Origin: Sphingobacteriia bacterium
Lineage (GTDB): Bacteria; Bacteroidota; Bacteroidia; Chitinophagales; Chitinophagaceae
NCBI GenBank assembly: GCA_947452295.1
Contig: CANGCK010000021.1
Location: 1 to 47,792, forward strand
Length of the DNA stretch: 47,792 bases
Reading direction: 5' to 3'
Under the pieces are notes generated by a model. That model searched no databases and was not told the DNA's origin. It saw nothing but the letters and a program-made list of their open reading frames with translations. Below, piece by piece: positions 16,543-26,081 of this stretch (position 1 is the first letter of the stretch; each line of letters begins with the position of its first letter). Both the position numbers and the translations under genes were made by a program.

Positions 16543-17712
16543 TCATTTGTTTTTCTCATGCTGCTGATTGGCTTTTAATACCCTTAAAAAATTGCCTCCC
16601 AATATTTTTTTAATTGCTCTTTTACTGTATCCTTTTTCTATTAATGATTTTGTAATTAGTGGGTATGCCATTACATCATCTAACTGTTGAGGGGTAGATG
16701 TTATACCATCAAAATCCGATCCCATTCCAACATAATCAACGCCAATTCTTTGAACGATATAATCTAAATGATCCATTAACAAACTTAATGGTGGACGAAT
16801 AGCATTTGCTTCTTCTTGGTATTTTTCTACAATACTATTCATCGCATATTCCTTTTGCATTCCTTTTTGAACCAATTGATTTATTTCTGTTTGGTACTTT
16901 TCCATAAAAGCCTGTTCCCTATTTTTAAATGCACTGTCTACAAATCCAGCATAAAAATTCAACTGTATCACACCACCGTTTTTTTTAATGGCGTCTATTT
17001 GGTCGTCTTTTAAATTTCGGGGTACCGGACAAAGAGCGTATACATTACTATGTGAAACTATCACTGGTTTAGTACTTATTTTAATTGCGTCTTTATATGT
17101 TTCTTCTCCTACATGACTTAAGTCGATTAACATTCCCAACTTATTCATTCTTTCAATTACTTGTTTTCCAAATGCAGTTAACCCTATTATTTTATGATTG
17201 TTTTCATCCATTGCAGAACTTGCCCATTCTGTTGAGTTATTCCAAGTTAATGTTAAATAACGGGCACCCCTTTCATAAAATCGATTTATTTTGTCTAGAT
17301 CATTTTCAATCATGTGTCCGCCTTCTACACCAAACATAGCGGCTAACTTGTGTTGCTTTATTGCTGCTTTTAAATCTACAAGATTATTTACTTTTATAAT
17401 TTTTTCAGGATTTCTTGCAATTGCAGCATCCAAACTGTCCATCTCTCGGTTTGCCCATGCAAATGGATCTTTTTTATCTCCATCACACCAGATTGAAAAT
17501 ATTTGTACATCTACTCCTGCTTTTATTAATCTACCAATATCACTATGTGTTTTACCAAGTAAATTTTGGTCTATTTGCACATTTTTCTCAATCGATGCAG
17601 TTAACAAATCATTGTGTGAATCTACCAATATTGCCTTTTGGTGAAATTTTTGATAAGCTTGAGCATTTGCTATTGAGTAAAATGCTAATATTATTACTAA
17701 AACTCTTTTCAT
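16543..17712 (-). CDS. Membrane dipeptidase (peptidase M19), exported
   Basis: A 389-residue zinc dipeptidase of the renal dipeptidase family, cleaving dipeptides such as Cys-Gly and some D-amino acid dipeptides. A short signal (MKRVLVIILAFYSIANAQA) precedes the metal site: His33-x-Asp35 in LVDSHNDLL, the bridging Glu130 in FGVEGGH, the His in IDLSHVGEET and the His in IVSHSNVYAL. The GMGSDFDG motif and RNLKDDQIDAIKKNGGVIQL are also family hallmarks. Followed after 63 bp by a gamma-glutamyltransferase, it could complete extracellular glutathione breakdown (Glu transfer, then Cys-Gly hydrolysis); this pairing is an inference. Confidence 0.94.
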   Translation of the reverse strand: MKRVLVIILAFYSIANAQAYQKFHQKAILVDSHNDLLTASIEKNVQIDQNLLGKTHSDIGRLIKAGVDVQIFSIWCDGDKKDPFAWANREMDSLDAAIARNPEKIIKVNNLVDLKAAIKQHKLAAMFGVEGGHMIENDLDKINRFYERGARYLTLTWNNSTEWASSAMDENNHKIIGLTAFGKQVIERMNKLGMLIDLSHVGEETYKDAIKISTKPVIVSHSNVYALCPVPRNLKDDQIDAIKKNGGVIQLNFYAGFVDSAFKNREQAFMEKYQTEINQLVQKGMQKEYAMNSIVEKYQEEANAIRPPLSLLMDHLDYIVQRIGVDYVGMGSDFDGITSTPQQLDDVMAYPLITKSLIEKGYSKRAIKKILGGNFLRVLKANQQHEKNK

Positions 17713-18457
17713 TGTGATGTTTATTGCTCGATGATGTTTATTTGCTAAGTAGATTTTAGAAATCGTAAATCCTATATTTATATTTGATTTTTAGGGTTTG
17801 ATTTAAACAGATAAAATGTTGAATTAAAATGAAATGAAAAATGTCATGAATATTAATTGATAACCGGCGAAGCCGGAAAAAATTTTTATTTGGAGTTGTT
17901 TTCATTTAATTTGTTTGTTCAGCAAAGTGATTGATTTTTAAATCACTTTCCAAAAGTTTATTTTTTAAAATTTTAGTTGTTGTGAATATCTTTTGTAATA
18001 TTAAATACTAATACATTTATATAAAAACAACTATTATTATTACGACTGTTAATATCGGTATAACTTATTTATCAACATTACTAAATACAATACTTTTTTA
18101 GGTTATTCACTACTTTTTAATATCCTATTCACATGTTAATTTATACCTGCCAATCAATTTTTACTCTTTTCAACATTACTGTATTCCTTTATTCACTTTT
18201 TTAATTTTTTGCTTTTAACATCTTATAAACTGTGCATTAACAGGTATAAATTATTCAAATTTTCATTTATATATAATTAAAATTTAATATAATAAATATT
18301 TATTCTCGCTTTTCTAACAATTTTTTTTTGCTTTTTGTTATTTCTCCACCCTTTTTTATCTCTATTCACATATAAATGTGTATAATTTATCATTGTTTTT
18401 TACCTTATTTTTGCTCTCCCTTTAAACTATGGGAATTCATTTTTTAATCTATCTTAT
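17713..18457. other. Very A+T-rich 745-bp gap with DnaA-box-like 9-mers
   Basis: No gene is visible. The gap holds an inverted repeat CCGGC-GAA-GCCGG at 17864-17876, a second one AAAGTGATT/AATCACTTT at 17924-17949, and then about 400 bp of extreme A+T content. Within it, 9-mers close to the DnaA consensus TTATNCACA occur at 18069 (TTATCAACA), 18103 and 18189 (TTATTCACT), 18125 and 18362 (CTATTCACA), and on the other strand at 18377-18385 (TTATACACA). The gap separates diverging genes, so it must also hold two promoters. An origin-like role is only a possibility. Confidence 0.45.
18406..18413 (+). promoter_or_regulatory. Candidate -7 box of the PpiD-like gene
   Basis: TATTTTTG fits TAnnTTTG and lies 44 bp upstream of the ATG at 18458. 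No convincing TTG at the usual -33 distance was seen, so the assignment is tentative. Confidence 0.35.
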
Positions 18458-20548
18458 ATGTCTGTAATTCAAAGTATTCGCGACAGAGGCACTTGGATCA
18501 TTTTTGTAATTATTGCTCTAGCTTTAATTGCCTTTATTTTACAAGATGGTGCTAAAAGAGGTGGCTCAGCCTTTTCTAATTCTTCTGTAATTTCAAAAGT
18601 TAATGGTGTAGAAATACAACGTGGTGATTTTGAAGAAAAACTTAAAAATGCTGAAGCAATGTATGCTAGTCAGGGAGCAACAAGAGATCAGCTTATTGGT
18701 AATGTGTGGAACCAAGAAATTGAAAAAGCTGTTCTAACCCAAGAATTTGAAAAATTAGGCATTACTGTTTCTGCTAAAGAATTGAATGATATATTATTTG
18801 GACAAAATTCTCCATTACGTCAAGAATTCACTGATCCTAATACTGGTGTATTTAAAGTTGAAGATGCAAAACGTGCTTTTGCTCAGATTAAAAAAAGCAA
18901 AAACGCAGAACAAATTAAAATGATTACTTCTGGTTATATTGAACCAGCTATAGAAAATGGTAAAAGAAATAAATACCAAAACCTATTAATTCAATCAGCT
19001 TATATTCCTAAATGGATTGTAGATAAACAACTAGCCGATAACAATTCTATGGCTTCTATTAATTTTGTTTATATTCCATATAGTTCTATTACTGACACAT
19101 TAGCAAAAGTTTCTGACGATGATATAGCAAAATATGTAAAAAAGCATGCTGTTGAATTCGAAAAAACAGAAGAAACAAGATCTATTTCATACGTAAGTTT
19201 TTATGCTGGAGCATCTACCAGTGATTCAGCTAATGCATTAAGTCAATTAATGGATTTAGCTTCTGAATTTGAATCTACTAGTGATGCAAAAGCTTATATT
19301 GGTAAAGTAGGTTCTGAATTAGCATTTTATGACAGTTATTTTGGTAAAGCTAAAATGCAAATGTCTTTGAAAGATTCTATTGTGAGAACTTCAGTTGGTA
19401 AAATTTTCGGTCCTTATATAGATGGTAATAATTATGTTTTAGCCAAAATGATTGGTATAAAACAATGGGCTGATAGTGCAAGTGTTCGTCATATTTTAAT
19501 TGCAACTGTTGATCCTCGATCTGGTCAACAAATTCGTCCAGACTCTGTTGGAAAAGCTCTTGCTGATAGTATAGACAAAGCGATTAAATCTGGTGCTAAT
19601 TTCGCTAATTTAGTTAATACTTATTCTGATGATCCTGGTAGTAAAGCTAAAGGTGGAGTTTATGATTATTTTTCTCAAGGTCAAATGGTTATCCCTTTTA
19701 ATGATTATGCTTTTGATAATGCTGTTGGTACTAAGGGTGTTGTTAAAACAGATTTTGGTTATCATGTTGTAGAAGTCTTAGGTCACAAGAACTTAAACCC
19801 TGCATATAAGATAGCTTATTTAGCCAAACCAATTTTACCAAGTAATGAAACTATTAGTAATGCTACTACTGCTGCCGCTCAATTTGTTGCTGAAAGTAAA
19901 AATGCTAAAGAATTCAGCAATAATGCTAAATCCAAAAATTTACCTCTTTTAGTAGCAAATGATATTAAAGCGAATGATTTTACCATTAATACTATTGGTA
20001 ATACTAGATCTTTAGTTCGTTGGATTTATGAAAAAAGTGATGGTGCAATTTCTGAACCAACAGAAGTAGGGGATCAAATTATTGTTGCAAATATATCTGC
20101 TATTAATAAAGCAGGATTGTTAAGTGTTGCTGAAGCTCGACCAACAGTTGAAGGTATTGTTAGAAATGAAAAGAAAGCTAAATTAATTATTGAATCAAAA
20201 ATTAAAGGTGCTTCAATTAACGAAATTGCATCTTCTACAGGATTTTCTATTACTAAAGCAGATAGTTTATCTTTTAGTGCTAATTTTATTAATGGTTTAG
20301 GTAGTGAACCTAAAGTTATAGGAGCCGCATTTAATAAATCTTTGAGTAATAAAGTTAGTACACCAATTGCTGGTGCAACTGGTGTTTTTGCCGTTCAAGG
20401 ATTATCTGTTGCTGCTGTGCCATCAACAATGACGCTTTCAGCTGTATTAGATAATTTATTACAGTCAAGGAAAATGAATATTTATCGTAGTGTTGAATCC
20501 TTAAGAAAAGGAGCTACTATAAAAGATTATCGATCAACTTTTTATTAA
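18458..20548 (+). CDS. PpiD/SurA-like peptidyl-prolyl isomerase foldase
   Basis: A 696-residue membrane-anchored periplasmic chaperone. The first 30 residues are a signal anchor (RGTWIIFVIIALALIAFILQ) without a clear cleavage site, as in PpiD. A SurA-type N-terminal chaperone region follows (residues about 42-200; KVNGVEIQRGDFEEKLKNAE), then a parvulin-type rotamase domain at about 342-448 (SVRHILIATVDP, FANLVNTYSDDPGSKAKGG, VKTDFGYHVVEVLGH). The C-terminal 240 residues are a second chaperone-like region without a recognisable rotamase. It should help fold outer-membrane and periplasmic proteins. It is transcribed alone, with a strong terminator 20 bp past the stop. Confidence 0.93.
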   Translation: MSVIQSIRDRGTWIIFVIIALALIAFILQDGAKRGGSAFSNSSVISKVNGVEIQRGDFEEKLKNAEAMYASQGATRDQLIGNVWNQEIEKAVLTQEFEKLGITVSAKELNDILFGQNSPLRQEFTDPNTGVFKVEDAKRAFAQIKKSKNAEQIKMITSGYIEPAIENGKRNKYQNLLIQSAYIPKWIVDKQLADNNSMASINFVYIPYSSITDTLAKVSDDDIAKYVKKHAVEFEKTEETRSISYVSFYAGASTSDSANALSQLMDLASEFESTSDAKAYIGKVGSELAFYDSYFGKAKMQMSLKDSIVRTSVGKIFGPYIDGNNYVLAKMIGIKQWADSASVRHILIATVDPRSGQQIRPDSVGKALADSIDKAIKSGANFANLVNTYSDDPGSKAKGGVYDYFSQGQMVIPFNDYAFDNAVGTKGVVKTDFGYHVVEVLGHKNLNPAYKIAYLAKPILPSNETISNATTAAAQFVAESKNAKEFSNNAKSKNLPLLVANDIKANDFTINTIGNTRSLVRWIYEKSDGAISEPTEVGDQIIVANISAINKAGLLSVAEARPTVEGIVRNEKKAKLIIESKIKGASINEIASSTGFSITKADSLSFSANFINGLGSEPKVIGAAFNKSLSNKVSTPIAGATGVFAVQGLSVAAVPSTMTLSAVLDNLLQSRKMNIYRSVESLRKGATIKDYRSTFY

Positions 20549-20567
20549 TCTTTATTTTTACCTATAT

Positions 20568-20597
20568 AAGCCCGGATGTTCCGGGCTTTTTTTTTGT
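20568..20597 (+). terminator. Rho-independent terminator after the PpiD-like gene
   Basis: AAGCCCGG and CCGGGCTT arms with a 5-nt loop (ATGTT) are followed by a run of T residues: a textbook intrinsic terminator, 20 bp after the stop codon at 20548. Confidence 0.93.
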
Positions 20598-20630
20598 TTT
20601 AAATTATTAACTTTGTTCTAATTATTTTTT

Positions 20631-21137
20631 ATGGATATTCTTACAAATAAAGTTTCTGAAAGTGGATTAATTACAATTGATTTAGCTGATTTTTACCCAA
20701 GCAGTCATGATATCATAGCTTTTGATTTTCATGATTATCTTTTCATGGGTTTAATTTTAAAGGAAAAAGATTTTCGTTTAGCCCTACAAAATTTAGACAC
20801 TACTGTTTTTCTAAATAAATATGTTACCATTTTTTGTTCAACTGATGCTATTATTCCAATGTGGGCAAACATGTTAGTAGTTTCTACTATTAAAGATATT
20901 TCTAAGGGTTTCTTTTTTGGAACTATAGAATCTGCCTATGAAAAATTACTACTCAAAAAAATTGAACAAATTAATCCTATTGATTTTTCTGACAAACGTG
21001 TTGTTGTAAAAGGTTGTGGTGATTTTCCTATACCAGCATCTGCATATATAACAATTACAAGTATTTTATTACCCTATATTAAAAGTATTATGTATGGTGA
21101 ACCTTGTAGTACTGTCCCAATATTTAAAAAGAAATAA
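20631..21137 (+). CDS. DUF2480 family protein
   Basis: A 168-residue cytoplasmic protein of the Bacteroidota-specific DUF2480 family. The opening (NKVSESGLITIDLADFYPSS) and the block FDFHDYLFMGLILKEKDFR are its family marks; function is unknown. The C-terminal half carries a conserved-looking VVVKGCGDFPIPASAYITIT. The gene starts 82 bp after the PpiD-like stop, beyond a terminator, and its stop codon directly abuts the stop of the convergent hydroxylase gene (21137 versus 21138). Confidence 0.9.
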   Translation: MDILTNKVSESGLITIDLADFYPSSHDIIAFDFHDYLFMGLILKEKDFRLALQNLDTTVFLNKYVTIFCSTDAIIPMWANMLVVSTIKDISKGFFFGTIESAYEKLLLKKIEQINPIDFSDKRVVVKGCGDFPIPASAYITITSILLPYIKSIMYGEPCSTVPIFKKK

Positions 21138-21881
21138 CTATCTGTTTTTAACTTCCTCAAACTTATTATCATAATCAATTCTAATTGTTCCAAACATCCT
21201 ATCCCAAATAAGTGTATATAATCCGTAATTACCCCTGAAATATTGATGATGTTGATTATGACAAACTGATGTATTTACCCATTTGCCAATTATAGTTCTA
21301 TTAAAACCTTTAGGATATAGTTCAAACCCCAAATGACCATATACATTGTATATTATGGAAAATCCAAAAAATATGATTATGTGTGAAATATGTATTGGTA
21401 TCGTAAAATAAAAGACTATTATAATACCTTGTTCTATAATTGCTTCTAAAGGATGAAATGCATATGCAGCCCAAGGAGATGGGTTCGTTGATTGATGATG
21501 TACTAAATGTATTATTTTAAATATTTTAGGATGATGCATAATTCTATGTAAAATATAGAAATATAAATCATGCATAAAAAACATAATTATAAATACTAAA
21601 TAATAATATATTTTTCCATTTTCATCAATATTTAAGTATCTATTTGTATGATCAACAATTGGTTTTGAATTTAATCCAATAATAATGATGGTAAAAATTA
21701 TCATTGTTAAAAGTGAATACAATGCTTCTCTTATATAATCTTTTTTATCAGGAAATTTAAGTTGTATTTTTTTAAATTTCAATCTGTTTTTATAAATTAT
21801 ATAAAATAACAAAAATGCTATTGTTACAATAAAATAATATTTACTGCTAATTTTAAAAAATATTCTAAAAAATAAATACAT
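21138..21881 (-). CDS. Sterol desaturase / fatty acid hydroxylase family membrane protein
   Basis: A 247-residue di-iron membrane oxygenase. Several hydrophobic segments (about residues 3-28, 52-70 and 92-110, with more around 155-180) surround the histidine clusters of the family: HDLYFYILHRIMHH, HLVHHQSTNPSPW and the distal CHNQHHQYFRGNYG. These eight or more His residues coordinate the iron pair that hydroxylates or desaturates lipid chains (PF04116). Which lipid is modified cannot be told; hydroxylated fatty acids or ornithine lipids are candidates in this phylum. The start at 21881 is 9 bp downstream of the polA stop, so it is likely expressed with polA. Confidence 0.92.
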   Translation of the reverse strand: MYLFFRIFFKISSKYYFIVTIAFLLFYIIYKNRLKFKKIQLKFPDKKDYIREALYSLLTMIIFTIIIIGLNSKPIVDHTNRYLNIDENGKIYYYLVFIIMFFMHDLYFYILHRIMHHPKIFKIIHLVHHQSTNPSPWAAYAFHPLEAIIEQGIIIVFYFTIPIHISHIIIFFGFSIIYNVYGHLGFELYPKGFNRTIIGKWVNTSVCHNQHHQYFRGNYGLYTLIWDRMFGTIRIDYDNKFEEVKNR

Positions 21882-21890
21882 ATTATTAAT

Positions 21891-24704
21891 TTAATGTGCT
21901 TCTAGCCAATTTTTTCCTTTTCCAACTTCTGCTTCAACAGGTACATTGTTCGGAAGCGGTAAAGCATTCACCATACAATTTATTATCAATTCTTCTAATT
22001 TTTCAGCTTCCTCAATAACTGTATCAAATATCAATTCATCATGTACTTGTAAAATCATTTTCGATTTCCATTCCCCTTTTTTCATCTCACTATGTATTTT
22101 TATCATAGCTAGTTTTATCATATCTGCTGCAGTACCTTGTATTGGTGAATTTATCGCATTTCTCTCAGCATAACCTCTTACTGTAAAATTACTGCTATTT
22201 ATATCCTTTAAATATCTTTTTCTACCCATTAATGTTTCTACATACTCATGTTCTTTTGCAAAATTTATTTGATTATCCATATATTCTTGAATATTTGGAA
22301 ATTCTTTTTTATAATTATCTATAATTTCTTTTGCCTCATTTCTTGTTATTCCTAAATTTTCTGATAATCCAAATGCTCCCTGTCCATATATTATTCCAAA
22401 ATTTACACTTTTAGCTTTATACCTCATTTCTTTTGTTACTTCACTTTCTTCAACTCCATATATTTTAGCAGCTGTAGCAGTATGAATATCTTTCTTCTTT
22501 TTAAAAGCTTCGCACATATTTGGATCACCACTTATTGCCGCTACTATTCTTAGTTCTATTTGTGAATAATCTGCGCTTAATAATATCCTATCTTCAGATC
22601 TTGGTATAAAAGCTTTTCTTATTTCTCTACCTCTTTCTGTTCTTACTGGTATATTTTGTAAATTAGGATTATTACTACTTAATCTTCCAGTTACAGCTAC
22701 TGCTTGTGCGTAACTTGTATGTATTCTTCCTGTTTTTGGATTTATTAATAATGGTAACGCATCTATATACGTAGATTTTAATTTAGTTAGCTCTCTAAAT
22801 GCTAATATATCATCCACTATTTTATGTTCAGCTGCTAGTTTTAATAATACATCTTCTCCAGTTGCATATTGACCTGTTTTTGTTTTTTTTGCTTTAGGAT
22901 CTATTTTTAATTTTTCAAATAAAACTTCACCCAATTGTTTTGGAGATGCTAAATTAAATTTTACTCCAGCTTTATCATATACATTTTGTTCATAAATTCT
23001 TGCCTCTTTTTCTAAAACATCACTATATTCTTTTAAAAATGAAATATCTATTTTAATCCCTTCAAATTCCATATCTGCTAATACTTTCACTAAAGGATTC
23101 TCTATGTTTTTAAAAACTTTTTCTACATTTTTTTCTATTAATGTTTTTGCAAATATTTTTTTCAGTTGTAATGTAATATCAGCATCTTCTGCTGCATACT
23201 CTTTTATTGTTTCTAAGTCAACATCTCGCATATTGCCTTGATTTTTTCCTTTTTTTCCAATCAGCGTTTCTATTGAAACAGGTTCATATTCAAGGTATTG
23301 TACACTTAATAAATCCATACTTCTTCTTCCTTCAGGATCTATTACATAATGCGCTAACATTGTATCAAACAATTCTCCCTTTATTTCTATACCATACCAT
23401 TTCAATACCAATATATCATATTTTATATTCTGACCAATCCATAATTTATCTTCATTGTTAAATAATGGTATAAATAATTCCAATATTTTTTTTGTTTCTA
23501 ATTGGTTTTCTTTAAAAGGAATATAGTATCCGTAATGTTCTTCATAAGAAAAACTCATGCCTACAATTTCTACATTATTTGCATCTATGCCCGTTGTTTC
23601 TGTATCAAAACATATTTCTTTATGTTGTTGTAATTCCTCAATTAATTTTTCTATCGCTTCATTTCCTTCAATCAATTTGTATGAATGTTTTGTATTTTCT
23701 ATATTTTTTAATACTATTACTTCTTTTTCATTTTCGTTTTTATCAATACTTACTGTTTCTTTTATTTCGATTTTATTACCAAATAAATCTATCTGAATAT
23801 TATTCTTATCATTTTGATAAGGATTAAATGCTTCACCTAATATTCTTTTTCCTAAAGTTTTAAATTCTAATTCTGCAAATAAGACTGATAATACTTCTTT
23901 ATTTACTTCTTTTAATTTATAGTTATCTTCTTCAAATATTACTGGAACGTCTGTTATAATTTTCGCTAATTTTTTACTGATTATTGCTGATTCCCTTCCA
24001 TTTCTTATTTTTTCTCCCATCGCTCCTTTAATACCATCAGCATTTGCTAATACATTTTCTAGGGTATCATATTCCTTCAACAATTTTGCTGCAGTTTTTT
24101 CTCCAATTCCAGGTATACCGGGTATATTATCTACAGCATCTCCCATTAAACCCAACATATCTACCACTTGTTCTATTCTTTGAATTCCCCATTTATTACA
24201 AACTTTATCTGCTGTTAATATTTCTTCTGCACCTCCCATAAAAGGTGGTTTATATATATATATTGAAGGCTTTACCAATAATTGACCATAATCTTTATCA
24301 GGTGTTACCATATAAACATCATAGCCTATTTCAGCTGCTTGCCATGCCAATGTTCCAATAATATCATCAGCTTCATATCCATCATATTCAATTACGGGTA
24401 TATTAAAACCTCTAATAATATCTTGTATATATGGTATTGATATTATTAAATCTTCTGGTGCTGCTTGTCTATTTGCTTTGTATTCTTCAAAATCAGTATG
24501 TCTTTCAGTAGGTGCATGTGTATCAAAACATACAGCTATGTGAGTTGGCTTTTCTTTATTAATTAAATCATATAATGTACTGGTAAATCCAAATTGTGCA
24601 TTTGTATTTAATCCTTTTGTGGTTACTCTTGGATTTCTAATTAAACCATAATACGCTCTATAAATTAGCGCCATTGCATCTAATAAGAATAATTTTTTTC
24701 CCAT
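21891..24704 (-). CDS. polA: DNA polymerase I
   Basis: A 937-residue repair and Okazaki-fragment-processing polymerase with all three activities visible. The N-terminal 5'-3' flap nuclease spans residues 1 to about 290 (LFLLDAMALIYRAYYGL, GYEADDIIGTLAW, MGDAVDNIPGIPGIGEKTA). The 3'-5' proofreading exonuclease begins near ICFDTETTGID with intact Asp and Glu. The polymerase domain carries motif A LLSADYSQIELR, motif B RYKAKSVNFGIIYGQGAFGL and motif C LQVHDELIFD. Length is normal. The open frame is distinctly A+T-rich in codon choice (AAT, TTA, ATA preferred), like the neighbouring amidohydrolases and unlike the hydrolase operon at 3-9 kb. Confidence 0.98.
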   Translation of the reverse strand: MGKKLFLLDAMALIYRAYYGLIRNPRVTTKGLNTNAQFGFTSTLYDLINKEKPTHIAVCFDTHAPTERHTDFEEYKANRQAAPEDLIISIPYIQDIIRGFNIPVIEYDGYEADDIIGTLAWQAAEIGYDVYMVTPDKDYGQLLVKPSIYIYKPPFMGGAEEILTADKVCNKWGIQRIEQVVDMLGLMGDAVDNIPGIPGIGEKTAAKLLKEYDTLENVLANADGIKGAMGEKIRNGRESAIISKKLAKIITDVPVIFEEDNYKLKEVNKEVLSVLFAELEFKTLGKRILGEAFNPYQNDKNNIQIDLFGNKIEIKETVSIDKNENEKEVIVLKNIENTKHSYKLIEGNEAIEKLIEELQQHKEICFDTETTGIDANNVEIVGMSFSYEEHYGYYIPFKENQLETKKILELFIPLFNNEDKLWIGQNIKYDILVLKWYGIEIKGELFDTMLAHYVIDPEGRRSMDLLSVQYLEYEPVSIETLIGKKGKNQGNMRDVDLETIKEYAAEDADITLQLKKIFAKTLIEKNVEKVFKNIENPLVKVLADMEFEGIKIDISFLKEYSDVLEKEARIYEQNVYDKAGVKFNLASPKQLGEVLFEKLKIDPKAKKTKTGQYATGEDVLLKLAAEHKIVDDILAFRELTKLKSTYIDALPLLINPKTGRIHTSYAQAVAVTGRLSSNNPNLQNIPVRTERGREIRKAFIPRSEDRILLSADYSQIELRIVAAISGDPNMCEAFKKKKDIHTATAAKIYGVEESEVTKEMRYKAKSVNFGIIYGQGAFGLSENLGITRNEAKEIIDNYKKEFPNIQEYMDNQINFAKEHEYVETLMGRKRYLKDINSSNFTVRGYAERNAINSPIQGTAADMIKLAMIKIHSEMKKGEWKSKMILQVHDELIFDTVIEEAEKLEELIINCMVNALPLPNNVPVEAEVGKGKNWLEAH

Positions 24705-24732
24705 ATAGCTAAGTTAATAAATACCCATAAAA

Positions 24733-24756
24733 AACCCTCCATTTATTAGGAGGGTT
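24733..24756 (-). terminator. Terminator after the amidohydrolase pair
   Basis: AACCCTCC and GGAGGGTT arms (8 bp) enclose an 8-nt loop. On the minus strand the stem is followed by seven T residues. It lies 8 bp past the stop at 24765 and just upstream of polA, insulating polA from the amidohydrolase genes. Confidence 0.9.
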
Positions 24757-24764
24757 CACTTTTT

Positions 24765-26063
24765 TTATTTTATTCCATATTTATATTTATATCTCTCGTA
24801 TAATTGTTTATGTTTATCTTTTAAATTAATATCTCTACCCTGAATCCATGCCTTAGATATTATGCTATTTCTCATATCTAATACATCATTATCCGCAATT
24901 ATTATATTAGCATCTTTTCCTGTTTCAATTGATCCAGTTCTATCTTCAATTCCTAATATTTTAGCTGTATTTAATGTTATTGTACTTAATGCTTCTTCTT
25001 TACCCAAACCATAAGCAACAGCTGTTCCTGCATTATAAGATAAATTTCTTCCCCTATTTTGAGAATCATCATCATTTATACAAAATAATACTCCTGCTTT
25101 TTGTAAAATACTAGGCAATTTGTATGGTTGATCTATATTATCATCCTCAACTTCAGGTAACTCATGTAATTGTCCTAATATTACTGCAATATTATTTTGT
25201 TTTAGTAAATCTGCAATCTGCCAACTTTCAGATCCCCCCACAATTACTACGTTAAAATTAAATTCTTTTACAAAATCAATTGCAATTAGCATTTGTTTCA
25301 CCTGATCACAGTGTATATATAATTTTGCTTGTTTATTAAACAATGTTTTTGTTGCCTCTAATTTTATATTTTTCTTACCATTATTGTTTATTGTATAAGC
25401 TTTTGCTTCTCTAAAAAATGCTTTTACTTGTTCTATTTTCTCTAATGCTTCTTTACCTGCTTCATTACTTTGATTTCCCATTCCATATCCCCTTCCAATT
25501 GGTCTTGATATTAAACTAGGCATATAAAAATTCATACCAATATCTTTTTTATAGCCAGCATCTTCTTCATTCCACGCATCTAATTGTACTATAGTTGATA
25601 AACCTCCAATCAAACTTCCTTGGGGAGCAGTATGTGCAAGCAATATTCCATTTGATCTTAATGTATTTATAATTTTTGAATCTGCATTATATGCAGATAT
25701 TGAACGTATATTACTATTCCATTCCCCTAATTCGTTAAAATCCTGCATACTTCTTATTCCACCTATTTCTTGTAAACCCAATGTGCTCATTGGTAATATC
25801 AGACCAGGATAAATATGTTTTCCTTTTGCATCATATGTCTGTACATCATCAGCTGGTATTGCTATATTTTTTCCTACCTCTTCAATCTTTCCTTTATTTA
25901 TTTTAATAATACCATTTTCTATAATGGTTCCATTTCCTATATGAATAGTACCATTTATTATAAAAGTTAACTGATTTTGTTGTTGTACAGGATATATTGT
26001 TTCTTGAGCATTTAAAATGTTATTTAATATTATTAACCAAGCAGTAATTATTATTTTTTTCAT
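24765..26063 (-). CDS. Amidohydrolase-family protein, metal-site HxH missing
   Basis: A 432-residue exported protein with the amidohydrolase fold: signal peptide (MKKIIITAWLIILNNILNAQ), the beta-sandwich opening INGTIHIGNGTIIENGIIKI, and the end TGSIETGKDANIIIADNDVL that normally closes the sandwich. The metal-binding PGFIDxHxH motif reads PGLILPMSTLG, so the Asp and both His are gone (Leu90, Met92 and Thr94). The positions of later His ligands are also altered (VVIVGGSES). It is therefore probably a non-catalytic partner. The open frame extends to a TTG at 26081, abutting the upstream stop codon; I use the ATG at 26063, which starts directly with the signal peptide. It is co-transcribed with the 1030-residue amidohydrolase. 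Confidence 0.88.
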   Translation of the reverse strand: MKKIIITAWLIILNNILNAQETIYPVQQQNQLTFIINGTIHIGNGTIIENGIIKINKGKIEEVGKNIAIPADDVQTYDAKGKHIYPGLILPMSTLGLQEIGGIRSMQDFNELGEWNSNIRSISAYNADSKIINTLRSNGILLAHTAPQGSLIGGLSTIVQLDAWNEEDAGYKKDIGMNFYMPSLISRPIGRGYGMGNQSNEAGKEALEKIEQVKAFFREAKAYTINNNGKKNIKLEATKTLFNKQAKLYIHCDQVKQMLIAIDFVKEFNFNVVIVGGSESWQIADLLKQNNIAVILGQLHELPEVEDDNIDQPYKLPSILQKAGVLFCINDDDSQNRGRNLSYNAGTAVAYGLGKEEALSTITLNTAKILGIEDRTGSIETGKDANIIIADNDVLDMRNSIISKAWIQGRDINLKDKHKQLYERYKYKYGIK

Positions 26064-26081
26064 TAGATGTAATTTTTTCAA

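Noticed and set aside
26064..26081. TTG start six codons upstream of the small amidohydrolase
   Set aside because: The ATG at 26063 starts directly with a signal peptide; the TTG version adds a charged stub with no support.
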